A DNA stretch of 64,000 nucleotides, taken from NCBI RefSeq assembly GCF_029029505.1, contig NZ_JAKJSD010000006.1:1-64000 (forward strand). The letters run 5' to 3'. The stretch's first letter is position 1, and the number at the start of each line of letters is the position of its first letter. The position numbers and the translations under genes were made by a program. Shown here piece after piece: positions 8,001 to 17,883 of the stretch. The notes below the pieces were generated by a model. That model made no database searches. It saw only the letters and a program-made list of their open reading frames with translations, and was not told the DNA's origin. The stretch is from Ancylomarina sp. DW003. Lineage in GTDB: Bacteria > Bacteroidota > Bacteroidia > Bacteroidales > Marinifilaceae.

Positions 8001-9452
8001 TTATCCGACAGAGCCTTCGAGGCTAATTGCCAATAGTTTTTGTGCTTCAACAGCAAACTCCATAGGCATTTTATTAATCACCTCTTTAGCGTAACCATTA
8101 ACAATTAAGCCAATAGCATCCTCGGTTGAGATACCTCGCTGGTTACAATAAAAGATCTGATCTTCACCAATTTTCGAGGTGGTTGCCTCGTGCTCGACTT
8201 TAGCCGATTTATTATGAACTTCCAAATAAGGATAAGTATGTGCACCACACTTATCGCCCAATAGAAGCGAATCACATTGTGAGAAATTTCGGGCGCCTTC
8301 GCAATTCTTAACCACTTTTACCAATCCTCGGTAAGAGTTGTTCGATTTCCCTGCAGAAATACCTTTCGAAATAATCGTTGACTTTGTGTTATTACCGATG
8401 TGAATCATCTTCGTTCCCGTATCGGCTTGCTGATGATTATTGGTTACAGCTACTGAGTAGAACTCACTTGATGAACCATCACCTTTTAATATTGTAGATG
8501 GGTATTTCCAAGTTACTGCAGATCCTGTTTCAACCTGAGCCCACATTAACTTAGCATTAACGCCTTCACAAATTCCACGCTTGGTTACAAAATTGTAAAT
8601 ACCTCCAAGGCCATCTTTGTTTCCTGGATACCAGTTCTGAACCGTTGAATACTTCACTTCAGCATTATCCTTAACGATGATCTCAACAATTGCGGCGTGC
8701 AATTGATTCTCATCACGCATTGGTGCCGTACAACCTTCAAGGTAACTTACATATGATTCGTCTTCACAGATGATCAAAGTACGTTCAAACTGACCTGTAT
8801 TCTCCGCATTAATTCGGAAATAGGTTGATAGTTCCATTGGGCAACGAACGCCTTTAGGAATATAAACAAAAGAGCCATCCGAAAATACTGCAGAGTTTAG
8901 AGCCGCAAAGAAATTGTCGCGATAAGGAACAACCGTTCCCATATACTCCTGAATCAAATCCGGATGATCCTGAACGGCGTCGCTGAATGAACAGAAAATA
9001 ATTCCCTTCTCAGCTAAAGCTTCTTTAAAAGTCGTTTTCACCGAAGATGAATCCATAACAACATCAACAGCAACATTCGATAAAAGCTTTTGCTCATCCA
9101 AAGGGATACCCAGTTTGTCGAAAGTTGCACGAATCTCAGGATCTACATCATCCATACTTTCCAACTTCGCCTTTTGGACAGGAGCTGCATAGTAAATAAT
9201 ATCCTGATAGTCGATTGGTGGAATATCCAGATGTGCCCATTCAGGCATTTTCATGGTTAACCAATGACGGTAAGCTTTTAATCGAAATTCCAACATGAAC
9301 TCCGGCTCGTTTTTCTTAGACGAAATCAGACGAATCACATCTTCGCTCAAACCCTTTGCAATAGAGTCTGTATCGATGTCACTCGAAAAACCATATTTGT
9401 AATCACTTTGCGTGACTTCGTTCAATATTTTATCTTGTTCTTCTTTAGCCAT
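8001..9452 (-). CDS. sufB: Fe-S assembly scaffold protein SufB
   Basis: A 483-residue SufB, the main scaffold subunit of the Suf machinery. Family hallmarks are the long N-terminal domain, [20 protein letters not shown], the beta-helix segment with [16 protein letters not shown], and the C-terminal [17 protein letters not shown] containing the conserved Cys. It is first in the operon, about 155 nt downstream of a perfect -7 element at 9609-9616. No IscR-like repressor gene is nearby. Confidence 0.97.
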   Translation of the reverse strand: MAKEEQDKILNEVTQSDYKYGFSSDIDTDSIAKGLSEDVIRLISSKKNEPEFMLEFRLKAYRHWLTMKMPEWAHLDIPPIDYQDIIYYAAPVQKAKLESMDDVDPEIRATFDKLGIPLDEQKLLSNVAVDVVMDSSSVKTTFKEALAEKGIIFCSFSDAVQDHPDLIQEYMGTVVPYRDNFFAALNSAVFSDGSFVYIPKGVRCPMELSTYFRINAENTGQFERTLIICEDESYVSYLEGCTAPMRDENQLHAAIVEIIVKDNAEVKYSTVQNWYPGNKDGLGGIYNFVTKRGICEGVNAKLMWAQVETGSAVTWKYPSTILKGDGSSSEFYSVAVTNNHQQADTGTKMIHIGNNTKSTIISKGISAGKSNNSYRGLVKVVKNCEGARNFSQCDSLLLGDKCGAHTYPYLEVHNKSAKVEHEATTSKIGEDQIFYCNQRGISTEDAIGLIVNGYAKEVINKMPMEFAVEAQKLLAISLEGSVG

Positions 9453-9608
9453 ATCTTAAAAAAAGTATCAAGTAGTAAGTATCCTTATTCGAAAACGCTT
9501 CACTACTTTAATGAAACACCTTTACTTTCCTACAAAAGCTTTAAGGCTGCCTTCGAAAATTCGTTCCAACGACCCATTCAGACCAAGTGAAACGTTTGAA
9601 ATTTGCTG

Positions 9609-9616
9609 CAAATATA
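9609..9616 (-). promoter_or_regulatory. -7 element of the suf operon promoter
   Basis: TATATTTG on the minus strand, an exact TAnnTTTG. No clear -33 TTTG is seen 19-21 nt upstream, so the promoter may rely on an activator. Confidence 0.5.
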
Positions 9617-9859
9617 AAGAAAGTATTTATATATCTATCTGTAAGGTACACAATAAAACACCACAAAGTCTTTTTCTTGATGTAAGATTGGGAAAAGAGT
9701 ATAAAAAGATACAATTCCACACCTTAATACATCAAATTCACATGCATTAATACAAGTGGCTAAGATATAAAAAACCACCTCCCTTAATAAGCTTTAGCAA
9801 GCTAATAAATCTTAAATTTCTACTTAAACTGACAAGTTCTGCATTCCTTTTTTTTTCTC

Positions 9860-9867
9860 TACCTTTG
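9860..9867 (+). promoter_or_regulatory. -7 element of the thiL promoter
   Basis: TACCTTTG, an exact TAnnTTTG, 33 nt before the ATG at 9901. It overlaps the TTG at 9865 that would otherwise extend the gene, which is why the ATG was chosen as start. Confidence 0.55.
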
Positions 9868-9900
9868 CAAGCAAATTCCAAATTTAGAAATCAGCTTATT

Positions 9901-10944
9901 ATGCAGGAAAATAACAATCAAGGAACCGATATATCTACATTGGGTGAGTTTGGTCTAATCAAACACCTAAGCAAAAACGTAAAGCTAACGCAAGAAAGTA
10001 CTCATAAGGGTATTGGTGACGATGCTGCGGTACTTAGCCAATCTGGTAAGAAAACTGTTGTTACAACTGATCTTTTGGTTGAAGGGATTCATTTCGATTT
10101 GATGTATACACCTCTGCGTCATTTAGGGTATAAAGCAATTGTCGTAAATGTTTCTGATGTTTACGCCATGAATGCTGAGCCTAAGCAGGTGACTGTTTCT
10201 TTAGCGATTTCAAAGCGTTTCACTCTCGAAGCCATTGATGAGATTTATGAAGGCATAAATATGGCGTGCGAGAAATATAATGTCGATTTAGTTGGTGGTG
10301 ACACGACTTCATCACTAACGGGACTTTGCATCTCAGTAACTGCCATTGGTGAAGCTGATGAAGATCAAATCGCATATCGTAGCGGAGCAAAAGCTAACGA
10401 CTTAATTTGCGTTTCAGGTAATCTGGGAGCAGCCTATGCTGGTCTTCAACTATTAGATAGAGAGAAACGTATTTTCGAAAATAACCCGGAGATTCAACCA
10501 GACCTAACAGGTCACGATTACATCCTAGAGCGTCAGTTAAAGCCAGAGGCTAGAAAAGATATTTTTGAGAGCTTACAAGACGCTAAAATCGTTCCTACAG
10601 CCATGATTGATGTTTCTGATGGCTTATCATCGGAACTCTTCCATATTTGTGAAGATTCAAAAGTGGGTTGTCAGATTTACGAAGAGAAAATCCCTATTGA
10701 TTACGAAACTCATAAAATGGCAGAGGAGTTGAATATGAACTATTCAGTTTTTGCGCTTAATGGTGGTGAAGATTACGAATTACTTTTCACCGTACCTCTA
10801 GACAAACATGAGGAAATCGAAAAGATGCCAGATGTAAAAGTTATCGGTCATATCTGCGAAGCAAGCAAGGGAAAATATATGATTGCCCGTGACGATACAG
10901 AGATTGCACTTCAAGCTCAAGGTTGGACTAACTTTACGGAGTAA
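9901..10944 (+). CDS. thiL: thiamine-monophosphate kinase
   Basis: A 347-residue ThiL that phosphorylates thiamine monophosphate to thiamine pyrophosphate with ATP. It has the N-terminal GEFGLIKHL, GIGDDAAVL, TTDLLVEGIHF, the metal-binding VGGDTTSS, and the C-terminal MIDVSDGLSSEL and NGGEDYELLF. No other thiamine genes are nearby. The gene stands alone between the suf promoter region and a strong bidirectional terminator. Confidence 0.95.
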   Translation: MQENNNQGTDISTLGEFGLIKHLSKNVKLTQESTHKGIGDDAAVLSQSGKKTVVTTDLLVEGIHFDLMYTPLRHLGYKAIVVNVSDVYAMNAEPKQVTVSLAISKRFTLEAIDEIYEGINMACEKYNVDLVGGDTTSSLTGLCISVTAIGEADEDQIAYRSGAKANDLICVSGNLGAAYAGLQLLDREKRIFENNPEIQPDLTGHDYILERQLKPEARKDIFESLQDAKIVPTAMIDVSDGLSSELFHICEDSKVGCQIYEEKIPIDYETHKMAEELNMNYSVFALNGGEDYELLFTVPLDKHEEIEKMPDVKVIGHICEASKGKYMIARDDTEIALQAQGWTNFTE

Positions 10945-10955
10945 TTTAAATGATA

Positions 10956-10992
10956 AAAACCACTTTGAGATCTGGTCTCAAGGTGGTTTTTT
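10956..10992. terminator. bidirectional terminator between thiL and the peptidase gene
   Basis: CCACTTTGAGA/TCTCAAGGTGG (11 bp, one G-U pair) is flanked by A-run and T-run, so it can serve both convergent genes. Confidence 0.85.
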
Positions 10993-11006
10993 CAGTTTGT
11001 TTTTCG

Positions 11007-11984
11007 CTATTTCACAGCCAAATAAGTCTCAATAAATTTTTCGGAAGGTTGGGAAATCAATTCTACCAACTTTTCTCTTCCCATTTTTTCTTCTATTACT
11101 TGAGCCATTAGTGCGCCCACACGATACCACAATCTTCGTTTATTAGACAAAATAGCAACTAGCTTCCAATCAGAACCTTCAATTAAACGATTAGGATTAT
11201 TTTTAAAGTGATTGTAAATATCAAAATACTCCTCCTCATAGGTGTTCATCAAATCCTTAGCCTGCAAACAAACATAATCTTCATCTGAATTCATTGCCCC
11301 CTCTTGTTTTCTCAATTTAAGTGGCACATATGTACCCATCCCTTCTAAATGAGTTAGAATCTCAATAAACTCAGCCATTTCTTTAAAGGTCAAAATATCA
11401 ATTGATGGCATGGCTTTAGCTTTCACTTCAAAAAAGCCTGCATGATGAAGTTCATGAAGAGAATAATAACGAATCTCATTCATATCCTCCAGATAGTTTG
11501 AATGTGCCAAGTTTATGCTAGCATTATTATCAAACACAACGCCTAAATCATAACCAAAGGTGAAGAACAAACTCCCTGAATACTCAAAATTATCTGGTAG
11601 ATAGTTCGCACATATCATTTGCGAAAAATCAGTCATTGCAATCTCTTTTTTAGCATATTGCAAATTTCGCTTAAATGCGGTCAAAATCTCTTTCTTTTCC
11701 TCAATCGGTGTTAATAAATACTTTACTAAACTTAATTTTGATTTCCTCGGAACATTATACCTATATTGATTTGCGTGTTTAAAGATATGCTCAGTCGCTT
11801 TGAGATTAGCTATCTTAAGCAAATAAATAGAATCCTCAGTTTCGATATACTTTATTGCTAAATCAGCAAAAGTAAAATCATAGGTCAATCTCCCCTTCTT
11901 AATAATAGAATGGGATAAACTATTTTGGCATAACGAAGCCGAAATATTTACAAATAATAACAAGAAACATATAAAAGCTTTCAT
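11007..11984 (-). CDS. secreted putative zinc-dependent peptidase (HExxH)
   Basis: A 325-residue protein with a signal peptide (about 1-19, ending ASLCQ). Residues 177-181 read HELHH, a zincin HExxH motif, and E214 in HLEGMGTYV sits 33 residues later, where gluzincins place their third zinc ligand. The overall pattern resembles the Bacteroidota DUF5700 putative zinc peptidases; that family assignment is from memory and is not certain. No pro-domain or sorting domain is evident. After signal cleavage it would be periplasmic, or secreted by another route. It stands alone between two terminators, with no clear -7 element upstream. Substrate unknown. Confidence 0.6.
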   Translation of the reverse strand: MKAFICFLLLFVNISASLCQNSLSHSIIKKGRLTYDFTFADLAIKYIETEDSIYLLKIANLKATEHIFKHANQYRYNVPRKSKLSLVKYLLTPIEEKKEILTAFKRNLQYAKKEIAMTDFSQMICANYLPDNFEYSGSLFFTFGYDLGVVFDNNASINLAHSNYLEDMNEIRYYSLHELHHAGFFEVKAKAMPSIDILTFKEMAEFIEILTHLEGMGTYVPLKLRKQEGAMNSDEDYVCLQAKDLMNTYEEEYFDIYNHFKNNPNRLIEGSDWKLVAILSNKRRLWYRVGALMAQVIEEKMGREKLVELISQPSEKFIETYLAVK

Positions 11985-12091
11985 AAAACGAATTAATTCA
12001 CATTAAACATTAGAATATTTGACGCTCATTAGCAGTTTTTCGTTACAGATTTTCCTCACTATTCAATTTTCATAAGGCATAAACAAAAAAA

Positions 12092-12124
12092 GGTGAGACT
12101 TTTAAGTAAGTCTCACCTTTTTTT
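12092..12124 (-). terminator. terminator of the lpx operon
   Basis: GGTGAGACTT/AAGTCTCACC, a perfect 10-bp stem extended by A-T pairs, with flanking A7 and T7 runs. It lies just after the lpxA stop and could also act on the opposite strand. Confidence 0.9.
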
Positions 12125-12141
12125 ATTTATGTAAATAGATT

Positions 12142-12924
12142 TTATTCTGGGAAATACCCACGCATAATACCTCTTTTTGAGTTCTTAACGAAAAGGATAA
12201 TCTCATCACGCTCTGGTGAAGCTGGCATCTCTGCTTCAATTGCTTCAATCGCTGCGAAATTATTCATTCCTTTTTGGTAAAGGTAACGATACACATCCTG
12301 AATCTCACGAATCTTATCGTTCGAATACTCACGACGACGTAAACCGATTGAGTTAACTCCTACATATGAAACTGGCTCACGAGCTGCTTTCACAAATGGA
12401 GGAATATCTTTACGAACTAATGATCCACCTGAAACCATTACATGTGAACCAATGTGTACAAATTGGTGCACAGCCACAAGTCCACTTAAAATAGCGAAAT
12501 CATCGATCACAACTTCACCAGCAATCTGAGAAGCATTTCCAATAATAATATTATTACCCAAGATACTGTCATGAGCAATGTGAGAGTAAGCCATTAGTAA
12601 GCAGTTATCACCTACAACAGTTTTACCTTTTGCAGCTGTTCCTCTATTAATAGTTACACATTCGCGAATTGTTGTATTATTTCCAATCTCAACAGTTGTC
12701 TTTTCGCCACGGTATTTCAAATCCTGAGGTACAGCACCAATTACAGCACCTGGAAATACATTACAGTTTTTTCCAATACGTGTACCTTCAAGAATGGTTG
12801 CATTAGAACCAATACGTGTTCCTTCTTCAATCACAACATCCTTGTCTATAGTTACGAAAGGTTCGATAACTACATTGTCGGCAATTTTTGCCTCCGGATG
12901 TACATAAGCTAAGGGTTGCTTCAT
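12142..12924 (-). CDS. lpxA: UDP-N-acetylglucosamine acyltransferase LpxA
   Basis: A 260-residue LpxA, the first lipid A step: it transfers a 3-hydroxyacyl chain from acyl-ACP to the 3-OH of UDP-GlcNAc. Left-handed beta-helix hexapeptide repeats run through about residues 10-190, with the catalytic His118 in YSHIAHDS and the LpxA-specific GVNSIGLRRR before a helical C-terminus. The ATG at 12924 gives the family start MKQPLAYVHPEAKI; the 13 extra upstream codons are dropped. It is the last gene of lpxD/lpxC-fabZ/lpxA. Confidence 0.96.
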   Translation of the reverse strand: MKQPLAYVHPEAKIADNVVIEPFVTIDKDVVIEEGTRIGSNATILEGTRIGKNCNVFPGAVIGAVPQDLKYRGEKTTVEIGNNTTIRECVTINRGTAAKGKTVVGDNCLLMAYSHIAHDSILGNNIIIGNASQIAGEVVIDDFAILSGLVAVHQFVHIGSHVMVSGGSLVRKDIPPFVKAAREPVSYVGVNSIGLRRREYSNDKIREIQDVYRYLYQKGMNNFAAIEAIEAEMPASPERDEIILFVKNSKRGIMRGYFPE

Positions 12925-13002
12925 TTTATATTTTTTATTTACACTTCGGAAGAATAAAACCAAAAGCTCTAGTCTTCTTTCCGGTAGATGAAAATTTAGA
13001 TA

Positions 13003-14394
13003 TTACTTCTTCTTGGCAATCTGAGCCATGAACTCACCTTCAGCTACAATGGTATCACCCACATAAGCCAAACCTCTCATATTAGCAATTCCACGACGAA
13101 TAGGCGACAAGAATTCTAATTTAAAAATTAAGGTATCGCCTGGAACAACCTTTTTTCTAAACTTGATATTGTTTTGAGTCAGAAAGTAAGTTCCATAATT
13201 CTCTGGATCATCAACCTGACTTAAAACTAAAATACCTCCACATTGAGCCATAGCTTCAACCATAAGAACACCCGGCATTACAGGTTCTCCCGGGAAGTGA
13301 CCAACAAAAAATGGTTCGTTCATTGAAACATTTTTTACCCCAACGATGCTATCGCTTTGAATATCGATAATCTTGTCAACCAACAAAAATGGAGGACGAT
13401 GTGGTAACAATTTCATTACCCCATTAATGTCTAAAACAGGCTCTTTATTAGGATCGTAAGCCGGTACTGAATCTTTTCCCATCTCTTTTTTAATTCTATT
13501 GATTAATACTTTAGCCATCTCGGTATTAGGACCGTGACCTGGGCAGGTTGCAATAACTCTACCTTTTATAAACTTACCACAAAGTGCTAAATCACCAATT
13601 ACATCAAGCAATTTGTGACGGGCACATTCGTTATCGAAATACAAATCTACATTACTAAGAACGCCTTCTTTTACTTCAACACTTTCGTGATCAAATAAAT
13701 CTGCAATACGATCTAACTCAGCCTGCTCCATTGGCTGATCCATAATTACAATCGCATTATCTAAATCACCACCTTTTACAAGGTTGTTATTTAAAAGAAA
13801 TTCTAGCTCACGAACAAAGACGAATGTACGGCACATCGAAATCTCGTTCTTGTATTCGCTCAAACTATTCATGCTCGCAAACTGATTTCTCAAAACTTTC
13901 GAGTCAAAAGAAATCATAGTATTTACACTAAACTCATTATCCGGCAGAATTATTAATTCTGATCCACGAGCTTCATCCTTATAAGTAATTCTCTCTTTTA
14001 CAACGTAGTATTCACGAACCGCATCTTGCTCAACAATTCCAACTTCCTCTATTCCTTCTACATAAAACTTTGCACTTCCATCCAAGATAGGAGGTTCAGG
14101 AGAGTTCATCTCAATCATGCAGTTATCAACACCTAAACCGTAAAGAGCGGATAAGGCATGCTCAACTGTTTGAACTTTCACATCACCCTTTTCTAAAACT
14201 GTTCCTCTAGACGTATCGCCAACATATTCGGCACTAGCTTTTATTGTTGGTTGTCCTTCAAGATCAACTCTTCTGAACTGGTAACCATGGTTCTCTGGTG
14301 CAGGCAAAAATTTAATTGAAACCTCTACCCCTGTATGTAAACCTTTCCCCGAAAGAGAAAATTCTTTTGCTAAAGTTCTTTGTTTATCAGCCAT
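13003..14394 (-). CDS. lpxC/fabZ: bifunctional LpxC deacetylase / FabZ dehydratase
   Basis: A 463-residue fusion. Residues 1-310 are LpxC, the zinc UDP-3-O-acyl-GlcNAc deacetylase that commits the cell to lipid A, with zinc ligands His79 (TVEHALSAL), His260 and Asp264 (HKLLDVIGD) and catalytic His287. Residues 320-463 are FabZ, the 3-hydroxyacyl-ACP dehydratase, with LPHRPPFLLVD, catalytic His366 (GHFPGEPVMPG) and Glu380. The two enzymes compete for the same 3-hydroxyacyl-ACP pool. The fusion is typical of Bacteroidota and marks the lineage. Confidence 0.97.
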   Translation of the reverse strand: MADKQRTLAKEFSLSGKGLHTGVEVSIKFLPAPENHGYQFRRVDLEGQPTIKASAEYVGDTSRGTVLEKGDVKVQTVEHALSALYGLGVDNCMIEMNSPEPPILDGSAKFYVEGIEEVGIVEQDAVREYYVVKERITYKDEARGSELIILPDNEFSVNTMISFDSKVLRNQFASMNSLSEYKNEISMCRTFVFVRELEFLLNNNLVKGGDLDNAIVIMDQPMEQAELDRIADLFDHESVEVKEGVLSNVDLYFDNECARHKLLDVIGDLALCGKFIKGRVIATCPGHGPNTEMAKVLINRIKKEMGKDSVPAYDPNKEPVLDINGVMKLLPHRPPFLLVDKIIDIQSDSIVGVKNVSMNEPFFVGHFPGEPVMPGVLMVEAMAQCGGILVLSQVDDPENYGTYFLTQNNIKFRKKVVPGDTLIFKLEFLSPIRRGIANMRGLAYVGDTIVAEGEFMAQIAKKK

Positions 14395-14467
14395 TCTTCT
14401 TATTCAATAAGCTTATTGTTATTTAAGTTACAAGTTGGTCTTGTAGACTAACCGCAGTTTAAATAAT

Positions 14468-15502
14468 CTATTTCTTCAATTCTTTCAACTCCTTCTCCAA
14501 TGTCATGATTTGCTCACGCATTTTAGGCAGGTTCTTGAACAACACATATGATTTTTGGTATGGACCGAATTCAAAAGCAGGTGATCCTTGAACAACCGTT
14601 CCAACTTTCTTGATATTTTTCCCAAGCCCGGATTGCGCTGCAATTTTTACTTCATCAGCAATACTAATGTGCCCAGCAAAACCAACTTGCCCACCAATCA
14701 TGCAATTCTTACCAATTTTGGTACTCCCTGCAAGCCCTGTTTGAGAAGCAATCACCGTATTTTCATCAATTTCAACATTGTGTGCCACCTGAATTAGGTT
14801 ATCCAACTTCACTCCTTTACGAATGATAGTTGATCCCATCGTTGCTCTGTCAACACAGGTATTTGCGCCAATCTCTACATGATCTTCAATCACAACATTA
14901 CCTACCTGAGGAACTTTTTTGTAATTATTGGCTGATGAAGGAGCAAACCCAAAACCATCACCACCAATTACAACACCCGAATGGAAAATACATTCTGCAC
15001 CAATTTTGCAATTCTCATAAATTTTAACTCCGGAGTTTAAAACGGTGTTATCACCTATAATTACATTATCTCCAACATAAGAGTGAGGATAAATCTTGAC
15101 ATTCTTACCAAGCTTAACATTGCTACCGATATAAGCAAAGGCTCCAATATAAACTTGTTCGCCAACTTGTGCTGTTTTACTCACAAACGAAGGCTGCTCA
15201 ACTCCAACATGCTGAGGTTTGCTCTGCTCATACATCTCAAGCAGTTGCGCTAAAGCCTGATAGGCGTCGTCAACACGAACTAAAGTTGCTACGATTTCTT
15301 TATCAGCTACAAAATCCTTATTTACTAAAACAATCGATGATTTAGTTTCATAAATATAATGTGCATATTTTGGATTGGCTAAAAACGATAATGTTCCTGG
15401 CTTACCTTCTTCAATTCTGGATACATTATTTACTGCAACAGTTCCGTCTCCTTCGACTTCACCGTTCAGAAACTCTGCAATATCATTGGCTGTAAAATTC
15501 AT
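14468..15502 (-). CDS. lpxD: UDP-3-O-acylglucosamine N-acyltransferase LpxD
   Basis: A 344-residue LpxD, the third lipid A step, which adds the N-linked 3-hydroxyacyl chain. An N-terminal uridine-binding domain (1-100) with [16 protein letters not shown] is followed by hexapeptide repeats (about 105-300) with catalytic His241 in [10 protein letters not shown]-terminal helix ends in EKELKELKK. It is first in the leftward lpx operon. Confidence 0.96.
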   Translation of the reverse strand: MNFTANDIAEFLNGEVEGDGTVAVNNVSRIEEGKPGTLSFLANPKYAHYIYETKSSIVLVNKDFVADKEIVATLVRVDDAYQALAQLLEMYEQSKPQHVGVEQPSFVSKTAQVGEQVYIGAFAYIGSNVKLGKNVKIYPHSYVGDNVIIGDNTVLNSGVKIYENCKIGAECIFHSGVVIGGDGFGFAPSSANNYKKVPQVGNVVIEDHVEIGANTCVDRATMGSTIIRKGVKLDNLIQVAHNVEIDENTVIASQTGLAGSTKIGKNCMIGGQVGFAGHISIADEVKIAAQSGLGKNIKKVGTVVQGSPAFEFGPYQKSYVLFKNLPKMREQIMTLEKELKELKK

Positions 15503-15842
15503 CTTTCTAATTTCTAAATGCCTTACAAATAAACAAACCTAGAATGCTTACAACGAAAACTACTGAAGTTTAGACCTTTCCTTTAAATCTAATTACTGGC
15601 TTAATTAAGAAAACATAAGCCTGAAGCATAGATAGTTCTACAACTTGGTTTCATTAGGCAAAATTTACGCAAATCTAATAAATATTTTAAGGCTATAAAA
15701 ATTTAGAGCGCAAAGCCTGAACAATCACATCTATCAATACGATTGCCAGAATTCCATTTTATTACAAAACACGCCTAATTCTAGATTAAGCCCAAACTAA
15801 CACACTAGAGAATCTTCCTAAAAACAAAACACTTACGAAAAT
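15503..15842. other. intergenic region upstream of lpxD
   Basis: No gene. It contains an exact minus-strand -7 element, TAGATTTG (15677-15670), about 170 nt before lpxD, without a good -33. No terminator-like hairpin was recognised after the HD gene ending at 15843. Confidence 0.45.
15670..15677 (-). promoter_or_regulatory. -7 element, candidate lpx operon promoter
   Basis: TAGATTTG on the minus strand (TAnnTTTG). It implies a long leader of about 160 nt before lpxD. Confidence 0.4.
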
Positions 15843-17081
15843 TTAAAACTTAGGGTAAGACAAATAGTATTTTTTTACGGTTTTAGACAAGACAGAAATA
15901 TTTAACATATCAGATGCTTCACCAATATCCTGCTGACTACCATCTTTAAAAAGAATATTTATACGATCATCTGCCCGGCTATAGGCATTATTGGTTATCG
16001 ATCCTTTTATAACCAAATAATTCAAGGCATGATTTGAACATCCCAATTCACCTTTCACCTTTTTGCGAATACTCGCCACATGATCCTTTGAAAATGGCTT
16101 CTTTTCTATTTCTATCTTGAACAATTCTCTATCCTTCATAGCTCTGCACAAATATGAAAGAACTTTATCTGAATGATTCGCCCAAACTTTGATAGAAACC
16201 ATTATATCGTTATCATCCAGATCAGCAAAAACTTCAAGAGCATCCTTATTTCCAACAACCTTATCCTTATTTTTGAATTGTCGTATTCCAACTTTATTGT
16301 ACAAAAAATATCTCAAAGCTGGTGTCCCAAATAACTCTACACCTTTTCCAGCAAGATATTTAGCTCTTTTTAAAATTCGTACTAGCATTTCTTCAGCAGC
16401 CAAACTTGTTTTGTGCAAATACACCTGCCAATACATCAAGCGTCGTGCAATTAAAAATTTCTCAATGGAATATATTCCCTTCGCTTCTACAGCCAAATTC
16501 CCATCTACAACATCGAGCATTTTTATAATCCGGGTTGAGCCAATAGCGCCCTCATTCACACCCGTAAAAAAACTATCACGTCGAAGGTAATCCAAACGAT
16601 CCATATCGAGCTGACTCGAAACCAGTTGGTTTAAAAAAGGTTTATGATATTCATCCTTAAAAATTTTTATTGCTAAATCTAAACGTCCACCAAATTGAGT
16701 ATTCAACCGATCCATAAATAATTCAGATAGCTTCTCATGAGTAATACCATCAACAATACTATATTCCAATGCATGTGAAAATGGTCCATGTCCAATATCA
16801 TGAAGCAAGATAGCTGTTGTCACAGCTTCAGCTTCCTCTATACTTATTTCTTTTCCTTTAGATTGAAGTGACTCTATAGCCATTTGAGTTAGATAGGTAG
16901 CACCAAGAACATGCTGAAAGCGCGTATGATTAGCACCTGGAAAAACTAAAGAAGTCATACCTAACTGCTTAATTCGACGCAAGCGTTGAAAAAACGGATG
17001 CTCAACCAAATCGTGAGGAAGGCCGGATGGTATATGGATAAATCCGTGTATTGGATCGCTCAAAACTTTTTTCTTCATCAT
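15843..17081 (-). CDS. HD-domain phosphohydrolase (dNTPase-like)
   Basis: A 412-residue HD-superfamily protein of the YwfO/SAMHD1-like dNTP triphosphohydrolase branch. N-terminal DPIHGFIHIP (9-18) and RLRRIKQLG (33-41) are followed by metal ligands His57 (FQHVLGA), His94-Asp95 (LLHDIGHGPFSHALE) and an Asp in LDMDRLDYL (about 159-161). It probably hydrolyses dNTPs or related nucleotides in the cytoplasm; the exact substrate is not predictable. Two adjacent ATGs (17081 and 17078) could start it. It stands alone, with a -7 element about 100 nt upstream. Confidence 0.85.
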   Translation of the reverse strand: MMKKKVLSDPIHGFIHIPSGLPHDLVEHPFFQRLRRIKQLGMTSLVFPGANHTRFQHVLGATYLTQMAIESLQSKGKEISIEEAEAVTTAILLHDIGHGPFSHALEYSIVDGITHEKLSELFMDRLNTQFGGRLDLAIKIFKDEYHKPFLNQLVSSQLDMDRLDYLRRDSFFTGVNEGAIGSTRIIKMLDVVDGNLAVEAKGIYSIEKFLIARRLMYWQVYLHKTSLAAEEMLVRILKRAKYLAGKGVELFGTPALRYFLYNKVGIRQFKNKDKVVGNKDALEVFADLDDNDIMVSIKVWANHSDKVLSYLCRAMKDRELFKIEIEKKPFSKDHVASIRKKVKGELGCSNHALNYLVIKGSITNNAYSRADDRINILFKDGSQQDIGEASDMLNISVLSKTVKKYYLSYPKF

Positions 17082-17182
17082 GCAGTTTATTTTCTTTCAC
17101 CTAATATTTCTCATCAGATCATAAAACAGTTGTCTTCACATCATTTTAAAGGTAAATCTGGCTATTTTTAATCACTCATTAA

Positions 17183-17190
17183 CAAATGTA
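17183..17190 (-). promoter_or_regulatory. -7 element of the HD phosphohydrolase gene
   Basis: TACATTTG on the minus strand, an exact TAnnTTTG, about 100 nt upstream of the start. No -33 match at the right distance. Confidence 0.45.
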
Positions 17191-17293
17191 ACAAAAAGAG
17201 TCACAAGCATTGACATTTAACATCAAAACACCAGAGCTGATTAGTAAGAAAATCTCTTTAACAATTAGAAAACAATAATTTAGACAAGAGTCA

Positions 17294-17325
17294 TTTGCAT
17301 ATTAAAACAAATATATCTAATTTCG
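17294..17325 (+). promoter_or_regulatory. promoter of rimP-nusA-infB
   Basis: TTTG (17294-17297), a 20-nt spacer, then TAATTTCG (17318-17325), one mismatch from TAnnTTTG. Position and spacing are right for the Bacteroidota primary sigma factor. Confidence 0.6.
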
Positions 17326-17398
17326 CAGCGAAAAGTAACATTTTACACGTGCTTTAGGGGACAACAAAGTCCCCTATTTTATTGAAAGCAACTCCTTT

Positions 17399-17863
17399 AT
17401 GATTGACAAAAAAACAATACAGGGAATTATTGAAAAAGAGATCGAAAATAGCGATCTTTATCTGGTTGAAACGAAGGTCTCATCTGACAATACAATTTCT
17501 GTGATGATTGACAGTTTTGATGGTGTTCCAATCATAAAATGTATCGAATTGAGCCGTGCTATTGAAGCCCAATTGGACAGGGAGGTTGAAGATTTTGAAC
17601 TATCAGTATCTTCAGCAGGAATTGGACAAGCTTTTCAAGTGATACAACAGTATCATAAAAATGTAGGAAACGATGTTGAAATCCTTACGACGGATGGCAA
17701 CAAATTCAGCGGTAAATTAATAACCGTTGGAGAAAACGAGATTGAAGTAGAAATTGAGGAGTTGGTAAAGGTAGAAGGGAAGAAAAAGAAACAGCTAATT
17801 ACCAAAACACTTACTTTTAGCTTCGAGCAGATAAAATCAACAAAAGATATAATTACTTTTTAA
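17399..17863 (+). CDS. rimP: ribosome maturation factor RimP
   Basis: A 154-residue RimP, needed for 30S subunit maturation. It has the N-terminal alpha/beta domain (about 1-80) with EVEDFELSVSSAGI, the region where the family has its SxGxxRPL-like motif; the PGLD/RPL residues are not well kept here, as is common in this phylum. A C-terminal SH3-like domain follows (about 85-154). It is upstream of nusA and infB in the conserved order. Confidence 0.9.
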   Translation: MIDKKTIQGIIEKEIENSDLYLVETKVSSDNTISVMIDSFDGVPIIKCIELSRAIEAQLDREVEDFELSVSSAGIGQAFQVIQQYHKNVGNDVEILTTDGNKFSGKLITVGENEIEVEIEELVKVEGKKKKQLITKTLTFSFEQIKSTKDIITF

Positions 17864-17883
17864 CAAGTGAATCGCTGAGTCAT

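Larger units (their letters stand above)
9453..9900. other. divergent intergenic region between sufB and thiL
   Basis: Non-coding. It holds the leftward suf promoter -7 (9609-9616) and the rightward thiL promoter -7 (9860-9867). The small plus-strand frames across it (9408-9750) overlap the suf promoter and resemble no protein. Confidence 0.6.
17082..17398. other. divergent promoter region HD gene / rimP operon
   Basis: Non-coding. It holds the HD-gene -7 (17183-17190) and the rimP-nusA-infB promoter (17294-17325). The rimP leader also has a run ACTTT...GGGGAC...GTCCCC (about 17350-17376) forming a GGGGAC/GTCCCC stem; its AT-rich tail could act as a leader attenuator. Confidence 0.5.

Noticed and set aside
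9408-9750. Small plus-strand frames between sufB and thiL
   Set aside because: They overlap the suf promoter, lack a promoter of their own and show no protein-like composition.
13003-14394. LpxC-FabZ fusion as novel
   Set aside because: The fusion is well known and common across Bacteroidota.
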